This document shows positions 63,001 to 64,000 of a stretch of 64,000 bases of DNA, piece by piece (within the stretch, counting starts at the first letter, position 1; every line of letters begins with the position of its first letter). This stretch comes from Mechercharimyces sp. CAU 1602 (GTDB lineage Bacteria; Bacillota; Bacilli; Thermoactinomycetales; JANTPT01), in contig NZ_JANTPT010000001.1 in assembly GCF_024753565.1 (NCBI RefSeq), forward strand, positions 1,088,513 to 1,152,512, given 5' to 3'. A model generated the notes under the pieces. It ran no database searches, was not told where the DNA came from, and saw only the letters and a program-made list of their open reading frames with translations. A program made the position numbers and the translations under genes.

Positions 63001-64000
63001 GTGAAAATAGATTCGTGTATTGAACTAGGGGAAGTATTGCGAGTATACAGAGAGAAAAAGGGCTGGAAAATCGAATATACTGCTTCCCTCGGAGAAATAT
63101 CTATTGGAACCATTAGCAAAATTGAAAATGGGGATCCAACCGTTTCAACAAAAAAAATAGACCAGTTAAAAGTTATCTTAGGAATTTCAAAAGAAGAGAT
63201 CAGATCATTGAAAGATGATAGAGCCGATATAGAATTATTATTAGACTCTATTAATTCTTTGATCGAAACTTTTGAAATAGAGCCTGCTTTAAAAGAGCTA
63301 GAACAACTTAAAACAGGATTTTTCCCGGGTTATATAAACTTCCTCAAGGGGAAGTGTTATTTAGAGAAAGGACAAGAAAAAAATGCTGAAGAGGCGTTTC
63401 ATGAAGTAATCAAGAACAAATATAAGGACAAGTCAAATTTAATATCAATGTGTTATCATGAAATCGGGCGATGCCTTTATAAAAAAAACAATGTAAGAGA
63501 AGCTCTCATATGGCATAAAAATGCATCCGATTCCTTTGACCCTGAAGGTGCTTTTCAATATTTCCAACCCTCAATGGATATCAATGAGGCAATCTATCTG
63601 AAGAAGATGGGTTTTAGAGGGGGCTCCTTAAAAATAGTCAACTCATTGTGGTCAATAAGAAATGAAATTAAAAAACTCAATTCACTTCTAAACCTATACG
63701 AGCTTTATGCTGAGTTCGCTGTTGAAGATACAAATCTTGATTTGGCAGAGGAAGTTGTTAGAGAAGGAATCGAATTAGCAAGAATAAATAGCAATCAGAA
63801 CAGGTTGGCTGATTTTTGGACAAAATTAGGGGTTATCAAAACACAGTTAAAACGCTTTAATAGCGCTCAAATGTGTTTTGGAACAACACTAAAGCTAAAA
63901 GAAAGAATAACGGAGCCTCGCATACTAATTACAACATATGAACAAATGGGTGTACTATATATGGAGCAGGCAAACCTCAACAAAGCAGATGAGTGCTTCA
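63001..64000 (+). CDS. HTH-TPR regulator (RRNPP type), 3' end outside window
   Basis: From GTG 63001, with CAGGAGAG upstream, 333 codons run to the right edge. Residues about 8-60 are an XRE helix-turn-helix (LGEVLRVYREKKGWKIEY, ISIGTISKIENGD). From about residue 95 come tetratricopeptide-like repeats such as FLKGKCYLEKGQEKNAEEAF and GRCLYKKNNVREAL. This is the architecture of PlcR/Rap/AimR-like peptide receptors. The AT-rich base use differs from the neighbours, which may signal transfer. No signal-peptide gene is visible inside the window; one may follow. Confidence 0.85.
   Translation, partial: MKIDSCIELGEVLRVYREKKGWKIEYTASLGEISIGTISKIENGDPTVSTKKIDQLKVILGISKEEIRSLKDDRADIELLLDSINSLIETFEIEPALKELEQLKTGFFPGYINFLKGKCYLEKGQEKNAEEAFHEVIKNKYKDKSNLISMCYHEIGRCLYKKNNVREALIWHKNASDSFDPEGAFQYFQPSMDINEAIYLKKMGFRGGSLKIVNSLWSIRNEIKKLNSLLNLYELYAEFAVEDTNLDLAEEVVREGIELARINSNQNRLADFWTKLGVIKTQLKRFNSAQMCFGTTLKLKERITEPRILITTYEQMGVLYMEQANLNKADECF

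Noticed and set aside
1-64000. CRISPR arrays, tRNA/rRNA genes, insertion sequences, prophage genes
   Set aside because: Searched for by eye on both strands; no repeat-spacer pattern, cloverleaf, transposase or phage structural gene was seen.

Overview
The window is a moderately low-GC chromosome segment from a spore-forming Bacillota, most plausibly Bacillales and possibly Thermoactinomycetaceae. That assignment rests on gene content, strong AGGAGG ribosome sites with frequent TTG/GTG starts, and several promoters that look mother-cell specific. No rRNA, tRNA, insertion sequence, prophage or CRISPR array was seen. Most genes are short housekeeping or accessory operons separated by clear hairpin terminators.

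Layout. 1-6243: the 5' two-thirds of a CotA-like multicopper oxidase (GTG start, runs off the left edge), an unknown 145-residue protein, the first of three giant SBBP-repeat/collagen-tail proteins, a DUF2834 membrane protein and two tandem FkbM-type methyltransferases. 6249-16821: RsgA-type GTPase, a chromate transporter and a penicillin-acylase-family protein that both look cut where they meet, a transglutaminase-like protein, an arsR-arsI pair with two matching operators, the second SBBP/collagen protein and oligoendopeptidase F. 17095-28861: isochorismatase-like hydrolase, Kef-type antiporter, a yybP-ykoY (manganese) riboswitch in front of a TerC/YkoY protein, an APH(6)-like kinase, TrhO, nitroreductase, alpha/beta hydrolase, Rrf2 regulator, an FGly-type sulfatase, a frameshifted GNAT gene, a Gfo/Idh/MocA oxidoreductase and an S66 peptidase. 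28899-35557: the third SBBP/collagen protein with a downstream methyltransferase, a MerR/SDR pair, and a two-gene unit made of a Pro/Asp/Gly-rich protein of unknown family followed by an attenuator-like hairpin and a B12-type 'RiPP maturation' radical SAM enzyme. 35840-37285: arsR-aquaporin-arsC. 37406-48285: murG paralogue, DUF2785, RDD, SpoIIM-like, a MoxR/DUF58/DUF4350/DUF4129 operon, YetF-like protein, M42 aminopeptidase and DUF896. 48384-60126: a surface-glycan region with a GT4 transferase, two CgeB-like transferases, two alkaline-phosphatase-superfamily enzymes, an orphan APS kinase, a MurF paralogue and rmlA-B-D-C in the order of the Bacillus subtilis spsIJKL genes. 60262-64000: LysE exporter, a lipoprotein, a broken second MurF-like gene, a small ORF and the start of an HTH-TPR regulator of the RRNPP type.

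How it fits together. Many genes point to the spore surface: CotA-like oxidase, CgeB-like glycosyltransferases, an sps-like dTDP-sugar operon, and propeller-collagen proteins, two of which have near-perfect SigK-type promoters (ACC-N16-CATAnnnTA). Two arsenic modules complement each other: ArsI for organoarsenicals, and ArsR/aquaporin/ArsC for inorganic arsenate.

The best candidates for something undescribed are the propeller-collagen family with its linked methyltransferase, the radical SAM enzyme with its unusually large candidate substrate, and a perfect palindrome shared by two promoters 12 kb apart. All functional calls are read from sequence by eye; no database search was possible.
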